A stretch of 64,000 bases of DNA from Paralichthys olivaceus (taxonomy: Eukaryota; Chordata; Actinopteri; Pleuronectiformes; Paralichthyidae), in the NCBI RefSeq assembly GCF_024713975.1, contig NC_091093.1:7599001-7663000 (forward strand). The letters run 5' to 3'. This document shows, one piece after another, positions 1 to 12,774 of the stretch. Within the stretch, counting starts at the first letter, position 1. Every line of letters starts with the position of its first letter. A program made the position numbers and the translations under genes. The notes below the pieces were generated by a model. The model saw nothing but the letters and a program-made list of their open reading frames with translations. It was not told the DNA's origin and searched no databases.

Positions 1-1590
1 TTTTTATGCAGCTTTTAAACGTTTAAGCTGTCATGTGCTACATGTTGGAACACATCACTGCACAGTCACATACTGTGTTAATGTATTAGTACCAACTCAA
101 AGACATGCTGACTGTACGCTGCACAACAGGAGAAATCTGCTTATTCACCGTAACAGAGCATTTCTTTATGAGACTAATTAAAACCAGAGAACACTCATCT
201 GATGAGCTTGTTTTTTATGTTAGTTTTATTGCTGTGTTCCTGCTGTCGCCAGCACCTTGGGTGAAACCTTTGTGCACACTTGCCTCTGCAGCTCTCAAAG
301 ACACATTTCTTTTGATAATGACTGCAGAGTATACCCAGACCTGCAATCCTGATGTTTGAGCTTTTTGCTTGGACACATATAAAAACACAAGGTCACCAAA
401 ATTAAATGTTCAGCTGTTGCTGATTCGCAGTGATAATGAGCCTCATGTTACTTGTAAATGCTCACATCTGCAAAAGACTTTAACTGGCCTCACAAAACAC
501 AAGGAGCTGTCAGGCTCAACTGCTATTTGAGAAGATCCTCATAATAAAAGAGAGAGATCTGTGGACCAAAGGGCCGGTGATCATCTTGATGTTAAAGGTT
601 CAGTGTGTAGAGTTTAGGGACATCTTGTGGTTGAGCTGCATATTGCAGCTGTATATCCCTCACCTGACCCACCCCTTCCAAACAGGAAAGAGAACCTGTG
701 GTAACCTTTAGTCATCATAAAAACTCAAAAGGTGTCTCGATATTATTATAACATATTTGAATATAATGTATTTAAATACAAAGGGCTCATTCTAGAGGTA
801 AGAAAACAACAATTTGTAAAAATGTAGAGGATTAATACACACTAGTAAAAACGTCATTTAAATTATTATCAAATTTCTGCAAATAAATCCCTTCCACCTA
901 AATCTTACACAGTGACCCTTTAAACATGTTTCACTTATAGATATCAAATTCAACATCTATATTGTAAAAGACACAAAGAGGACGTATTTTTACACTCAGC
1001 TCTAAATAGAAGCTTTTAATGGGAACTTGTCGAGAGTTACACATTTTTCACTGCGTGTTAATCTCTCATCAGAGCATAACACCACTTTTTAGCCAATGCA
1101 GACATTTTTATGAATAATCAGCCAATTATTTGTATTTCTGACGCACCTAATACTTTTTCCCCTCTTTGTTATAATGCAAATATAATAAAGCACTGTCAAG
1201 GTGTTCAAACGCTTCCAACACATAAATACTAAACATTTCTTTGCAGCGTCCATGTTTTTCCAAATTCTGACTTCAAAGCACATGAACTCACTTAAATCGG
1301 AACAACAACCTCCACAATAATTTATATTCAGGTAGAAATATCAGAGACAGAGAAATCTGGATTAAATAAAGCAAAATTGTCTGCATGTTGAGATACCCAG
1401 TGGTGAGTGAAAAATCAGTGAGTGAGGATCCTTGTAGTGAAGACAAAAATGAAAGAATGTCAAACATTAAAAGCAACTGATGGGAAAGAGCTCAAATACC
1501 AGAGATCGTAGTAAAAGTTCCTCAGAAGATAATGGATGATTTACATATATAAATAAAAGATTCTCAGGCATCTCATGATTCCTCCTCCAG
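1..1590 (+). other. Intron of the sv2b-like gene (5' part outside window)
   Basis: The first recognised sv2 exon begins at 1591 after a consensus acceptor (CCTCCTCCAG) and starts with the last base of a codon, so coding exons must lie upstream. I looked here for the preceding SV2 exon (the membrane segments before the GIGGSIP motif) and did not find it. The stretch holds one TTAA-ended inverted-repeat element at 592-923; otherwise I see no gene. Confidence 0.6.
592..923 (+). mobile_element. MITE-like element, copy 1 (TTAA-ended, ~330 bp)
   Basis: It starts TTAAAGGTTCAGTGTGTAG and ends with an imperfect inverted copy (CTTACACAGTGACCCTTTAA), giving about 23-bp terminal inverted repeats. The interior (CATCTTGTGGTTGAG..., AACCTGTGGTAACC..., AAAACTCAAAAGGTGT) matches three other copies at 10988, 46290 and 47435. 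It has no coding capacity, so it looks like a non-autonomous DNA transposon. This copy lacks part of the middle section (the ATGGCGGCC segment) seen in copies 2 and 3. Confidence 0.75.
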
Positions 1591-4500
1591 AATTGGCGGC
1601 TCCATCCCGATAGTGTACACCTACTTCACTGAGTTCCTGCAGATGGATAAACGTGGAGAACATCTGAGCTGGCTCTGCATGTTCTGGATGCTGGGAGGCC
1701 TTTACGCCTCCTTCACTGCCTGGGGAATCATCCCTCACTATGGTAACACACGCGCACACACACACACACACACATGCAGAATATTGAGGCACATGAAGGC
1801 ACACAGACGTTCAAATAAACCAAACATAAACTGGGAAAACAGAGATAATGTAATGTTTATTTGACTTTTAATTAAAATTCAAATAACTGCAGGAGCTCCC
1901 TGAAATGTCAGCCTTCTTCCTTCAGTCTGCACGAACAACAGGATGCAGCTAAATTAATTTCTGAGCTCAGCTCTGTGCCTGCTAATACACCTCATCTTAA
2001 GAAGTTATCTCTGCAATTACTGGCTGTATATGAATAATTCATATTAAAACAAATGAACGACTTGGACCAGAAAAATAATTTTATGGAACTGACACAGGCC
2101 CACGGTTGCTCGTGTGTTAACTGTCAGCTTTATAATCAATGCAATCACTCAGATGCAAATGACTCATGGGAAAATAAACTGGTGCATAGCAGACGTTTTG
2201 TACATAAAATATAACAAGATGTTTTTTGTGCTTTAATTTGTTCCTTACTGGATGTTTGGTTTTCAGGTTGGGGCTTTGCCATCGGTACAGAGATCCAGAT
2301 GCACACCTGGAGGATGTTTATCCTGGTGTGCCTCCTCCCCGTGCTCGCTGCTCTCATCGGAGTCGTCTTCATGCCGGAGAGCCCACGGTTCCTCCTGGAG
2401 GTTAGACACTGGACCATCTCAGATTGATATAAGAGCTGCATCCTAATATTCACGATGTGAGGGTACAGTATTAAACATCAGGCTGTGATTGGTTAAAAAT
2501 GTTGAGTCATCAGCCACCAGAGCAACATGCCACTGCTGTGCAAAGGTAGCGAAGGGCTGCTAAGACAACACCAGAACACCACCCACCCCTGTTTCTCATC
2601 CAGGACATTGTCAGAGCTGTAACCACATGTGGTATTGTGTTTGTATGTTACTGCTCCGACATGTTCATATCACACACCCCCAAATTATCACACGTCGCCC
2701 ATTTCTGATAAGCGGCAGACCTCATGAGAACCCCTGGCTACACGGTATGTGGGAAAGTTAGTCGGCAAACACAAAGCCATTTCAAAAATAGTTGTTCTTA
2801 TAAAAAGTAAATAACATCATTTCCACTAAACATATATAAAACACTGGTGATGTAGACATTCATCAGTAAAAGATTTGTGTGTGATTTTTCTGTCTGTTTC
2901 TTTTCAGAATGCCCGTCATGACGAGGCGTGGATGATCCTGAGACGAGTTCACGACACTAACTGGAAGGCCAAGGGGGAGCCAGAGAGAGTTTTCACTGTA
3001 AGGCTCTGTGTTTATACCGTCTATGTACGGCTTTATTATATGCCTCATCATAAGAAATGCTATGAATCAGTTTCATTCACCCAAATTAATGAGTAATCAT
3101 CCACAAAAAAAAAACAAAAAAGAGTTTTTTCAGGGCAGCATCGCAGCCCAAATGCAGATAAATAGAAAACTGCAAGTGCTGGAATATATTTAGTCAAAAA
3201 TAAATGCTTACATTCAGGAGGCTGGAAGGTTAGGAAACACAGGTGATACAAAAAGTGAAGCTGGAGTGAACCAAAGCAAACTGAATACACCAGCTAACAA
3301 AGACCAAAGCTGTTTTCAGACATGACCTCTGGAGGAAGTCAGCAGAATTGGCTCCTGACTGTTTCTCTTTCACACATGAACAATGCAGCAGGTGATTCTC
3401 ACTGAGACACATTCTCAACACAGAAATCTGTGGAGCCTGCAGGCGAGGTGCGGTGCGGCAGGCAGGATGTATCGTGTTCATTTTGCGGCAGAGAACATGC
3501 GTTTTTTTGTTTTTTGAGAACTCCAAGAGTTCAGTGCATGTCTGAAATCAGCTAAAGGGAAACACAGAAACTTTATAGACAAGGGAGGCGACACAGGTGA
3601 AACACATTTGGACAGGTGCAGGCAATCTCAAGACAGGAAATGGGACAAAAACAGGAAGTAAAGCAAGGGAGACACGTAAGTTTCACAATAAAACAGGAAA
3701 TTAAGAACTCAGAGTGCACACACTAACACAGAGCAAATCCTGAAATCCAAACACAAGGAAAACAACATAAGAAATCAATACAAGAGAAAGCCTTTCTAAA
3801 AGTTTGATGACATAAACAGTCTTTCAAACGTTCAGAAGAGGGGCTCAATCATGACCCCAGAGTGTCATTAATAACAGTGATGGTGGCTGCATGCTGCCTC
3901 ACTGATGCACTGTTAATGTAAACGTAAATGTAGCTGTCATTCACGTCAGTCATTACACATGTGTTTCTCCCACTGTGACAAATGTCTGCTGTGAAAAAGG
4001 TAGTAGCATTGCAAAGTCAAAGATTGACCGTCTATATGCGTGTGCCTTTAATGCAGCACAGTAGATTCATTTCTCATGTAATGAATGTCCCAATGAACAC
4101 ACTGTACTGTACTACATGGTGTGTGTATATGGTATTCATTTAAACCAGTGTTAAAAGGGGTTTGGGGAAAAAATAAAGAAAGAGGTTAAGGCCTGTAATA
4201 ATCCTAAAAAATAATGAAGAGGACAGTTTTAACCATATGTTCCCACTTCTGTCTCTATGTGAAGGTGACAAATATTAAGACTCCGCAGACGCAAGAGGAC
4301 GAGTTCATAGAGATCCAGAGCGACACCGGCACAGCCTTCCAACGCTGGACCGTCAGACACATGACCATGCTGCAACAGGTCTGCAAATCATAAGTGGACG
4401 TTTGCAGTGCTTATCTCACCAAAACATATCCACGTTTTTGCCACTTTGTGTAACGGAATGTCTTTCCATCCTCCAGGTGATGGCTAACATCATGTCATTA

Positions 4501-5725
4501 TCAGCTCCAGAGCTCAGACTGCAAGGCCTCTTCCTGGTTATTGTCTGGTTCTGTTTGGCCTTCAGGTAAAAATTTGCAATTTAACCCATGCTGACATCTG
4601 GGCTTTGAAACCTTTTAGAATATAATTGTAGATTCACATCATATTCATGCATTTTCAGAATATCACGAACACAGCCTCTCTAAGGCAAAGATAATCTGAA
4701 GATAGAAAGAATCTCACTGCTATAATACTTTGTCTCTAGTGTTAAGTCTTGTCAAATGTCCTGATTCTATATGCATTAGCTACCACGGACTGGGCGTTTG
4801 GTTCCCTGATATGATCAAGTACATGCAGTACGAAGAGTATGAGTCCAAGGTTCGAGTGTTCCACCGGGAACGCGTCGAACGCTTCCACTTCAACTTCTCT
4901 CTCGTCAACCAAATACACCGCGAGGGAGAGTACATCCATGACAAGTAGGCGCTCCCCCCCCCCCCCCCTTCAATATGTCACAATCTGTTTAGTCACCATT
5001 AGTTTCTGCTGCTGCTTAGTGTCCTTTCTTTCTTTTTTCCTTTAGGTTTGCAAACATTGAGATAAAGTCTGTGAAGTTTGAGGATTCTCTATTTGAGAAC
5101 TGCTACTTTGAAGATGTCAGGTCGACTAACACCTTCTTTGAGAACTGTACCTTCAAAAGCACCGTCTTCTACAACACAGGTAGTCAGCGCAAAGACTTAG
5201 TAATGAATGGTTGTAAAGTGGTTTTAGTGACACTTTTGAAACACTGAGGGCCGGAGTTACTAAAAGATTAACACTGCACTAAAACAGTCATCTGCTAAGT
5301 ATCTACAATTTGGCACGTGCTTATCCTCTACCACTAAAATAAGTGTGAAATAAGTCAATATTCTGTAAGCATCACCTCCTTCTTCATCTTTCTCTTCTCT
5401 CCAGACCTCTGGCAGGAAAAGTTCAAAGACTGTCGAATGGAGAACACCACCTTCCTCCACCCGAAGAAAGGCTGCCATCTGAACTTCCAGGAGGAGAATG
5501 ACATCGTCATCTACATGGTCAGCTTCCTGGGCAGTTTGGCTGTGTTGCCTGGCAACATCCTGTCAGCATTATTCATGGACAAGATAGGAAGGATCAGAAT
5601 AATAGGTGAGGTCATCGGAAAGTGCCAGTACAGTAGACGTACAGTAATGTAGGGCAGATAGAGTTTTTGCTCTAACTGTTTAAGTGATTAATCTGTCTGT
5701 GTGTCTGTCTGTGTGTCTGTCTGTG

Positions 5726-5764
<39 letters not shown>

Positions 5765-6234
5765 GTCTAGGTGGTTCTATGCTGGCATCGTCTGCCTGTA
5801 CCTTCCTGCTGCTGTTAAGTTTCAGTCAAGGAGCTGTAATATGTTGGCAGTGTCTCTTCTACGGTGCCAGTGTAGCAGCCTGGAATGGACTTGAGGTTAT
5901 TTCTGTGGAACTCTATCCAGCCGCTAAAAGGTACAGATAGGTGTTTAGCAAACGTAGCTTTATTGAGCCTCCTCTTAACTCCTAATTTATCTCAGAAGTG
6001 GCCATTTAAAACTATGCATCTAATCTTTTTTCTTTCTTCTGACTTGACAGAGGGACAGCGTTCGGTATCCTGAATGGAATCTGCAAGTTTGCAGCCATTA
6101 TTGCCAGCTTTATCTTTGCAGCCTTCATCGGCGTTACCAAGATCATCCCCATCTTCCTGGCCTTCGCCGCCCTCGTCTGTGGAGGTCTGGTGGCTCTCAA
6201 GTTGCCCGAAACCCGGGAAAAAATCCTGTCTTGA
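1591..6234 (+). CDS. sv2b: Synaptic vesicle glycoprotein 2 (SV2B-like), C-terminal ~473 residues
   Basis: Ten coding exons: 1591-1742, 2267-2400, 2908-2997, 4265-4378, 4477-4565, 4780-4944, 5046-5179, 5405-5605, 5771-5930 and 6051-6234 (stop TGA 6232-6234). All junctions are GT-AG and all phases agree. The product is a major facilitator superfamily vesicle protein. Visible landmarks are GIGGSIPIVYTYF, RGEHLSWLCMFWM, FMPESPRFLLE, KTPQTQEDEFIEIQ, VWFPDMIKYMQ, the long lumenal loop with pentapeptide-like FENCxFxDx repeats and sequons (NFS, NCT, NTT), then the last membrane segments with FLGSLAVLPGNI, MDKIGRIRIIGGS and the ending LPETREKILS. SV2 proteins act in regulated exocytosis on synaptic vesicles. 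SV2A/B/C cannot be separated with certainty by eye; SV2B is favoured by the C-terminus and by linkage to mesp, anpep and ap3s2. Some usually fixed positions differ (YHGLGVWF for the family's YYGLTVWF), so this may be a divergent teleost paralogue. The 5' exons are missing from the window. Confidence 0.85.
1746..1774. repeat. (CA)n microsatellite next to a splice donor
   Basis: CA-rich run beginning three bases after the donor GT at 1743-1744 of the first sv2 exon in the window. Confidence 0.85.
2998..4264 (+). other. sv2b-like intron containing a small transposon
   Basis: Largest complete sv2 intron (1,267 bp), with donor GTAAGG and an acceptor ending GTGAAG. It contains the short inverted-repeat element at 3309-3552. 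I see no other gene-like content. Confidence 0.7.
3309..3552. mobile_element. Short non-autonomous DNA transposon with TIRs
   Basis: The left end GCTGTTTTCAGACATG and the right end CATGTCTGAAATCAGC are inverted copies with one mismatch in 16. The intervening 210 bp has no intact reading frame. The stretch CTTTCACACATG followed by a GCAGC motif recurs near 33690, suggesting a related fragment there. Confidence 0.65.
4954..4968 (+). repeat. Poly-C run near a splice donor
   Basis: Fifteen consecutive C, starting nine bases after the donor GT of sv2 exon 4780-4944. Confidence 0.9.
5692..5768 (+). repeat. (TCTG)n microsatellite forming a polypyrimidine tract
   Basis: About 19 units of TCTG/TGTG run into the acceptor TCTAG of the sv2 exon starting at 5771, so the repeat is effectively the pyrimidine tract of that splice site. 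Confidence 0.9.
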
Positions 6235-7510
6235 AAAGCCAAACTCCTGCAGCCTCCAGGCCCCAAACACAGTCTAGCTATGGGGAAAGCTTTGGTGGAA
6301 AAGTATCACATTTAACTGAAGTGAAAAGACAAGAAACAAAGGCCACACTGTGCTTGCTGTGTTTATCAGTCTGTCATGGTTATACTGTCTGAGTAAAGTG
6401 TTGGAAAAAATACCTGTTTGGTTGCCTACATGGGCCTTAGGTGGCTTCCTGACCCCTCAGTGAGCCCCTCAGGCTGCCCAGCTTTTCTGACACATTGTAC
6501 CAAACTAGTGTTTGTCATTTCCTTTTCATTATTTACTGCCGTCCCTCTATGCACACACACGTACACACAGCGTAGCAACCTTTGTTTTGTTTGAGGTTTG
6601 TGTAAATGAAAGATTAATAAGAGATGAAATTGTGTCTGTACTTGAAAGGTCATGTAGTTCATGTTACCATGTTGTGCTTTGATTTCATTCCCTGCTGAAA
6701 ACAAAAGGAGAGACAGAGGTATATAAGTTGTGATCATAACTGGAAATGGATTGGACGCCTCACTTCCGTGGCTCAACAGCAATATCACTGCTGGTGTTGT
6801 TCAGAGAAAACACAGCTACCATCCACTCACTATTTATTTACTCTGCACTGTCCTGTGGTGTCTATAGTCTTCTTCATACATATTATTGCTTGGTTTGTTC
6901 TTTCTAGATAAAAACCTGTATCGACCCTTTTATTATATGTAGGAGGTCTTTTAGATCAAGTCAACTTCTGTTCATTTCTCCCACTTGATCCAAAATCCAA
7001 CCCGAACAGCCGACTGCATTTCCCTCCTGTTTGTCTTTGTCTTGTCCTCAACTCTAAGACGTTTTGTCTGTCCTTAACTGTAGCACTGTGTTCTGTAGCT
7101 GGTGAAAATAACGTAGACGTCTTATCTGTCACATCTTGCCATGACAAAATATAAGGAATTGTTCTGTTTGTTTATTGAATTTTTTTCTAAAATGACACAA
7201 AACTGTGAGATTAGATGTTTTGATATGATGCTCTCATTTTAACATTCTGATGAAGAACTGTTTTACAGAACCTGCCGCATTTCTGACAACACGTGTCAAG
7301 ATTTCTAAGGAGCATGTAACTGTTTTTGGCGTGACTGAGTTGTGTGTGCATGTGTGGGGTTGTTATCCACATGTCTGTGAATTTAATGAAACACAATAGT
7401 CTGATTACCAATACTATATTTGTTGTTGTACATATTGTAGACCTGTGTATATTAGTTATAAAATAGTAGCTCCATCATGACTTGAATAAAAGCTGAGGGC
7501 TTGTGATCCA
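6235..7510 (+). other. sv2b-like 3'UTR with polyadenylation signal
   Basis: The stop codon at 6232-6234 is followed by about 1.25 kb with no conserved frame. The first good AATAAA is at 7485-7490, so transcription probably ends about 7500-7515. The alternative is an earlier variant signal that I did not recognise. Confidence 0.55.
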
Positions 7511-9580
7511 GTTTTTCCTGGTTAATGCAGAATGTGCATTGAAAACATAAAGTACTAACACACTTGAATGCTTTGAATGTCACAAATTTTCAATTAAGAT
7601 GAATGACTCCACTTCCTCCCACCCGGGTGCTGCCAAAATTAGGAACCAGAGTCTGCACAGTAGTTATCATGGTACAAGCGTACAAGTGCCTTCCAATTGC
7701 AAGTCAGTCTCAGCTGTAAATCCTGATGTTTCACAAATAACCAAACTTGAGGGAAAAACGACTTTGGTGTTTATTTTGCCAAGCAAATGTAAAGACCCCA
7801 TCAGATACATATTCACCTGCAGTGGCACAGACATACACCAACAAACAGCCATGCAAGTAAAAATGATTCAACTTGAGCAAAATATGTTCACGCATCCAAG
7901 GGCTTGACTTCATGGCGTTACAGAGAAAATAGAAAAAAGGAGACTGGAGGTGAATAATAGAAAGAGTTGGAGTTAAGGGTGAGTGCTGAGATCAGAGGCA
8001 GAGGTAGGACTTTGGATCTGTTGCCATAGCTATCAAAAGCTTTCTCTTTTTCTCTGTATTCACCTTGAGCTGTAGCTTTGTAACTTTTGGACAGAGAATG
8101 CGTGGTGTTTCACAAAGTTTCCAGTCTTTGTGGTTGCTGTTTGTAGACATATATGCATGCAGATGGCCCCACACTACAGAATTGTTTTTGCAGATGTCTG
8201 GTCTGATTTGAACCACCACAAAGGTGTTTCTGCAAGTCTGACCGCATTTATTATCTGCTCAAATAATCCTGCAATGCGAAGGGTTTACTCATAAAATCTT
8301 AATGCGACTGACTGGATCAAAGTGTCTGATTTTGAATCATAAATAATCTTTCAGCTGTAACTTGCACTACAGCCTCTAACAAAAACCTTTATATGTAACT
8401 CACCTGCTGCTCATGCTGTAAAATGCATTTTTAACTGCTTCTCCATCTTCTAAATCCTGACATAATCCACAGTTTTATCATAATTATCTTTTTTGGTTCA
8501 GATTAGTCTGCTGCCTACATGTTTGTTTCGCACTTAAGTCCTGTTTTTTATCATGCAAACTTTAATGAGATCCCAAATTCCTGCAACCACCACACTGACG
8601 GTGTGTGCGTTCTTATCAATACAACATTAAATATTTCATTCTGGTCCTGGTCTGCCACACTTTTGAAATCAAGCAGGTTTAATGTTTGAGGGAAGTGACA
8701 ACAGATCAGTGAAGCCTGTACACAAAACCAAGGAGATAAAATCACAATAGAGGCAAAGATGCATGTTCACTATAGTCCTGAGGAAGTGTAAAGACAACAG
8801 AGCAGGTTAGAGTGCTTAGCAGGAAACTTGCTTTTACAAGTTTTAAAATAAGTCGAATTTTTGGAGAGTATAGCATTGCAGTGTCTCAGTCTTTACCAAC
8901 ACAGAGACATAAGAACCTTGAGATCATTCTGTAATTTTACAAACTGTAACTGAAAGTGTTTTAGTAAGAAAAGTCAGAATCGTGTTCTTCCTCATTTGTC
9001 ATGCTCTGATATCGTCCTGACCTCAGCTTACATTGCACAATAGCAGTGAGGATATTACTGTTCCCATGTCAGAGGCAGCTGTGTGTGTGGGGGTTGCAGG
9101 TCAGGAGTGCTTGTGAAAACATAGTAGAACACAAGAGTGAACAAGTGCTGGTTGTAGGAGGATGTGTTTACTCTGGCAGAGGTGTGAAAGAAACTGTTGA
9201 TCGCACTGTCAGCCTGTGGAGGTCAGAGAACACGGGATTCATGTTTTCTCTGGAATTATTATTTCAATTTCATCTAGTTAACTGTAGAGTCAGTGTTGCT
9301 GACACTGATGAGGGATATTTTTACATTAAGGAGGGATTAGTGACAGACACTCAGCAGTTAACTCTTTGTTTTCTGCTTGGACGAGATGATTACATTTATT
9401 CTAAATTTCAGTTCTCTTCTGTTGTTCTGTGTCATTCTGTTAAGTCACTCTGTGAATGTCACTCCTACAATTAGAGGAAATTTACTGTCCACCTCTGACT
9501 AACCCCTCCAGTGGGAGCTATGTTTCACACCTAGGGTGCAGAATGTAACCCCCTCACCTGCCACCTCACCCGCTGACATG

Positions 9581-9664
9581 GCACACACACACACACACAC
9601 ACACGCTCACTCACACACACACACAGACACACACACGCTCACTCACTCACACACACACACAGAC
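9581..9664. repeat. Composite (CA)n microsatellite
   Basis: CA tracts interrupted by GCTCACTCA and CAGACA motifs. Confidence 0.9.
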
Positions 9665-10987
9665 ATTATCACACAGATTTAAGATAGATAAAAGAGAAAA
9701 GATTCAGATAAAAGTGATCCATCCACACTTGTAAAATTAAAACAATCTCCATCTGTATCAGAAATGAGCTGATCCCTCATGCATGTGCCAGTGTAAACAT
9801 GAAACTGATTGTTGACTCTGCAGTATGTAAAGTAGACATACATGTTGCTTATGTAGAAAATACTATGAATGAGAAACAGCTAAGTTGGAAAATAAGTACG
9901 GGGATTTTAATGCTTGGAGCGTAGATGAGGTGGAACTCTTACTGACAGTCAGGGTTAGCAGCACCTTCTGTTTAGTGCCGGAATTGCAGTTGTGCCTAAT
10001 CGAGTGTCAGAAGTGATGAGGGTGATTGCGTCATCATTTCTGTAATATCATTGTTTCTTCCTGGCCACACTAAACAAAACCCAGGGGTATAGTTCAGTAT
10101 TGGATCAACAGGGTTTCCAGGATTTATCCATTTAATAATGCTAAGCACTCTTGTGGTCCAAAATATCAACCAAAGCAACATATTGAGATAGTTTATCCCT
10201 GTGTCTTTCTAAAGTGCCTCAGTGTAGGAAAGCTTGTGTCTGTGAGGGTTCTCCTGTCTGAACTGGTCCCAGATTAGGTTTTTTATTCACAGAACTCCAG
10301 GGACATTCTCCTGGAAGAAATTCAGGGACAATTTTAAAAGAAAACTTCATCGATTTTAAACATTACAATCTGTTCTCTGCTGTGAGGAGCCCTTGAACAG
10401 GGAAAAAACGTGTATAAAGGCCTTTTTGTCTCATTAGGCAGCTATGTGACGTTTGATAAATTGCCTCAAACGATGTCACGAAAGGCTAAGGCTTTACTCT
10501 CCGCAGCCATAAATAAAACAAGGTGCTACTCTGGTCTCAGTAAAATAAATTCCATCATCAGAAGAGACAGGTACGTGAGGCTCTGTGCAGACATCTGTGT
10601 ACCTTCCAGTTTCTGCATGGCCACTCCACTACAAGGTCACCAACTGTGCATGAGTTATTCAAAACCTGGTTATACCAAGGTGAACCTGGTACTGGTTCAG
10701 AATTGGTTCAGCTTCATCATCACATTACTCTATATGTCACTCTATACATCTCTGATCTCACAACAACACGAGTGCCAACTTAAAGCAGACTGCACACGAT
10801 ACAGGCTCAGTTTAAAGAAAAAAAGAAAATGGTGTTCACAGTGTCATAGATGTGTCTTGTTGGTCACGATAATCCCAGCTAAGTGTTGGTGTCAGAGTCG
10901 AGACAATTTTTCTGATCAAGAGCCAGTTCTTTTGCTGTTGAATGACAAAGCAAGTTAACTAGAGAGTAGAGCAACTAAGTGTTCTTT

Positions 10988-11304
10988 TTAATGTTCAGTG
11001 TGTAAGATGTGGGTGAAAGGGATCTATTGGCAGAAATTGTGATGTTTTCTTTACCCCAAAATAGTAATAATATATTTAAATACTTTATATTTACATTGGA
11101 AGCGGGTCCTCTCCACGGAGGCCGCCATGTTTTTTACATTAGTCCAGACTGGACAAACTAAACACCTTTTGAGTTTTTATGACAACTGAAGCTACCACAG
11201 GTCCTCTGTCATGTTTGGAAGAGGAGGGTGAGGTGAGGGGTGTTCAGCTGCAACATGCAACTTCACCAGTAGATTTCACTAAATTCTACACAATGAGCCT
11301 TTAA
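10988..11304 (-). mobile_element. MITE-like element, copy 2
   Basis: Inverted relative to copy 1: it begins TTAATGTTCAGTGTGTAAG and ends CTACACAATGAGCCTTTAA. It carries the diagnostic interior blocks GGCCGCCATG and GTCCAGACTGGACAAAC plus the AGGTCCTCTGTCATGTTTGG segment. Confidence 0.75.
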
Positions 11305-12330
11305 CATGTTTTACTTTCCTTGATACACTTCTATCTTGTGTGATCATCTGTTTTAAATCCTTCCTCTGATCTTTTTTTATTCATTGGATCACTATTTGCC
11401 ATGCTGCCAACCCACAATCCTCACAGGAGTCATTTATATACATTGTCTAATTGGATTTTATTCCAAGCAGAGGGAGATCACTGGAGGTCGTGCTGGGGTG
11501 GATAGACATGGGAGGCTCAGACAGGTGGCAGGCGGCCCAGCCTCAGAGAGAGAGAGAGCCTGCTGTGGGTGGGCATCCACCCAGAGGTGCCAAACTCGCA
11601 GCCAGGCTCCCACAGCCTCACCTCGGTCAGGGTGAGCTGCGGGGTCGCACAGCGGGTTCAGCCCCAGTTCACCCTGCCCTCAGCCTGACACAGCACACTC
11701 ACATTAGTATGTATAGAGCATCACATAACTTATCTTCAGCCCATTCACTAATTTAACACATCTCATTCCACCTCTCACTATTCAACCTCTTCCTATGTTT
11801 CATCATTTAGGATCCCTGGAACAGACCGGTCTTCAGTGCTGTGGTGAAAGCAGCTCCAGGCTTCTATACAAACCAGACAAACAGCATTATATTCAGTTTT
11901 TTACCTGATTCCACAGACTGCAAGCCGGTGCTCCATCAGACAGGATAATACCTTGATACTAAGCCAACCACAAATTGCCAATGCTTCATGGAAACTGAGC
12001 TGAGAGAAATAAAACGCAGTCCTCCCCTGCACTGAACAGGGTTAGGATTCAGGTTAGGTTTGATGTTAAGATTTAATAAACAATAGACAAAGATGATGAA
12101 AAAAAGATGACTGCTTGCAATCAGACTGGATTTGGAAAATAAAATGAGCATCACTACATTCACCCAGACAGGAAGAGCACTTGTTCAAATGTGTTTTAAT
12201 GTTCACAGTAGTTTTAGTTATAAACTATATATAGATATTAATACATACAGTACATAAATACAGAAATTAAAAAGTATCACTGTTTTTGTATCTAAATAAT
12301 AATAATGATAATACTTATACTAACATTAGT

Positions 12331-12382
12331 ACTACATCTACAACTACTGCTACTACCACTACTACTACTAATACTACTACTG
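12331..12382 (+). repeat. (ACT)n trinucleotide repeat
   Basis: Imperfect ACT/ACC/AAT triplets, flanked upstream by an AT-rich TAATAA stretch. Confidence 0.85.
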
Positions 12383-12715
12383 ATTTTGCTACAATTACTA
12401 ATAATAACTTAAATTCATATAGAGCCTTTCAAGGCAACTTGAGTTACGAAAAAAACAAGGACAGAAAATATGGATAAAAATGCTTGGTGGGGGATAGAGA
12501 CAATGCTAGTGGTCTCCGGAGGGTAATGAGAAGTATTTTTTTATATTATTATTTTTTTATTTATCTGAAGTTGTCACCAAATGATCTTTGGTTGCTCTAC
12601 ATGGAGAGAAAATGAAAGAAAAACAGGTTGAGTAAAACAGAAAGGAGCAGAGCGATAGGGACAGAGAAGATCAGCAGTGCCACTATTCACCAGCATTACC
12701 AGGTTCTCACAGCTG

Positions 12716-12774
12716 AGGTGTGAAGTGACGCCTCCAGACTCATCAGTTCTCATCAGCGTGAAACCCTCACACCT
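12716..12774. promoter_or_regulatory. Candidate distal T-box site pair upstream of mespb-like
   Basis: AGGTGTGAA at 12716-12724 and TCACACCT at 12767-12774 are opposed matches to the T-box half site (AGGTGTGA), about 1.9 kb 5' of the mespb-like start codon. T-box control of Mesp genes by Tbx6 is established in mouse and fish; use of these particular sites is inference. Confidence 0.35.

Noticed and set aside
9046-9474. 142-codon plus-strand open frame
   Set aside because: Non-ATG start, no family resemblance, and low-complexity CA sequence follows.
10410-10958. 182-codon plus-strand open frame
   Set aside because: No recognisable domain, begins at a non-ATG codon, sits in plain intergenic sequence.
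11460-11690. GC-rich patch as an exon
   Set aside because: Open frame of Arg/Gly/Pro type only, no splice sites that join to a known gene, no recognised protein.
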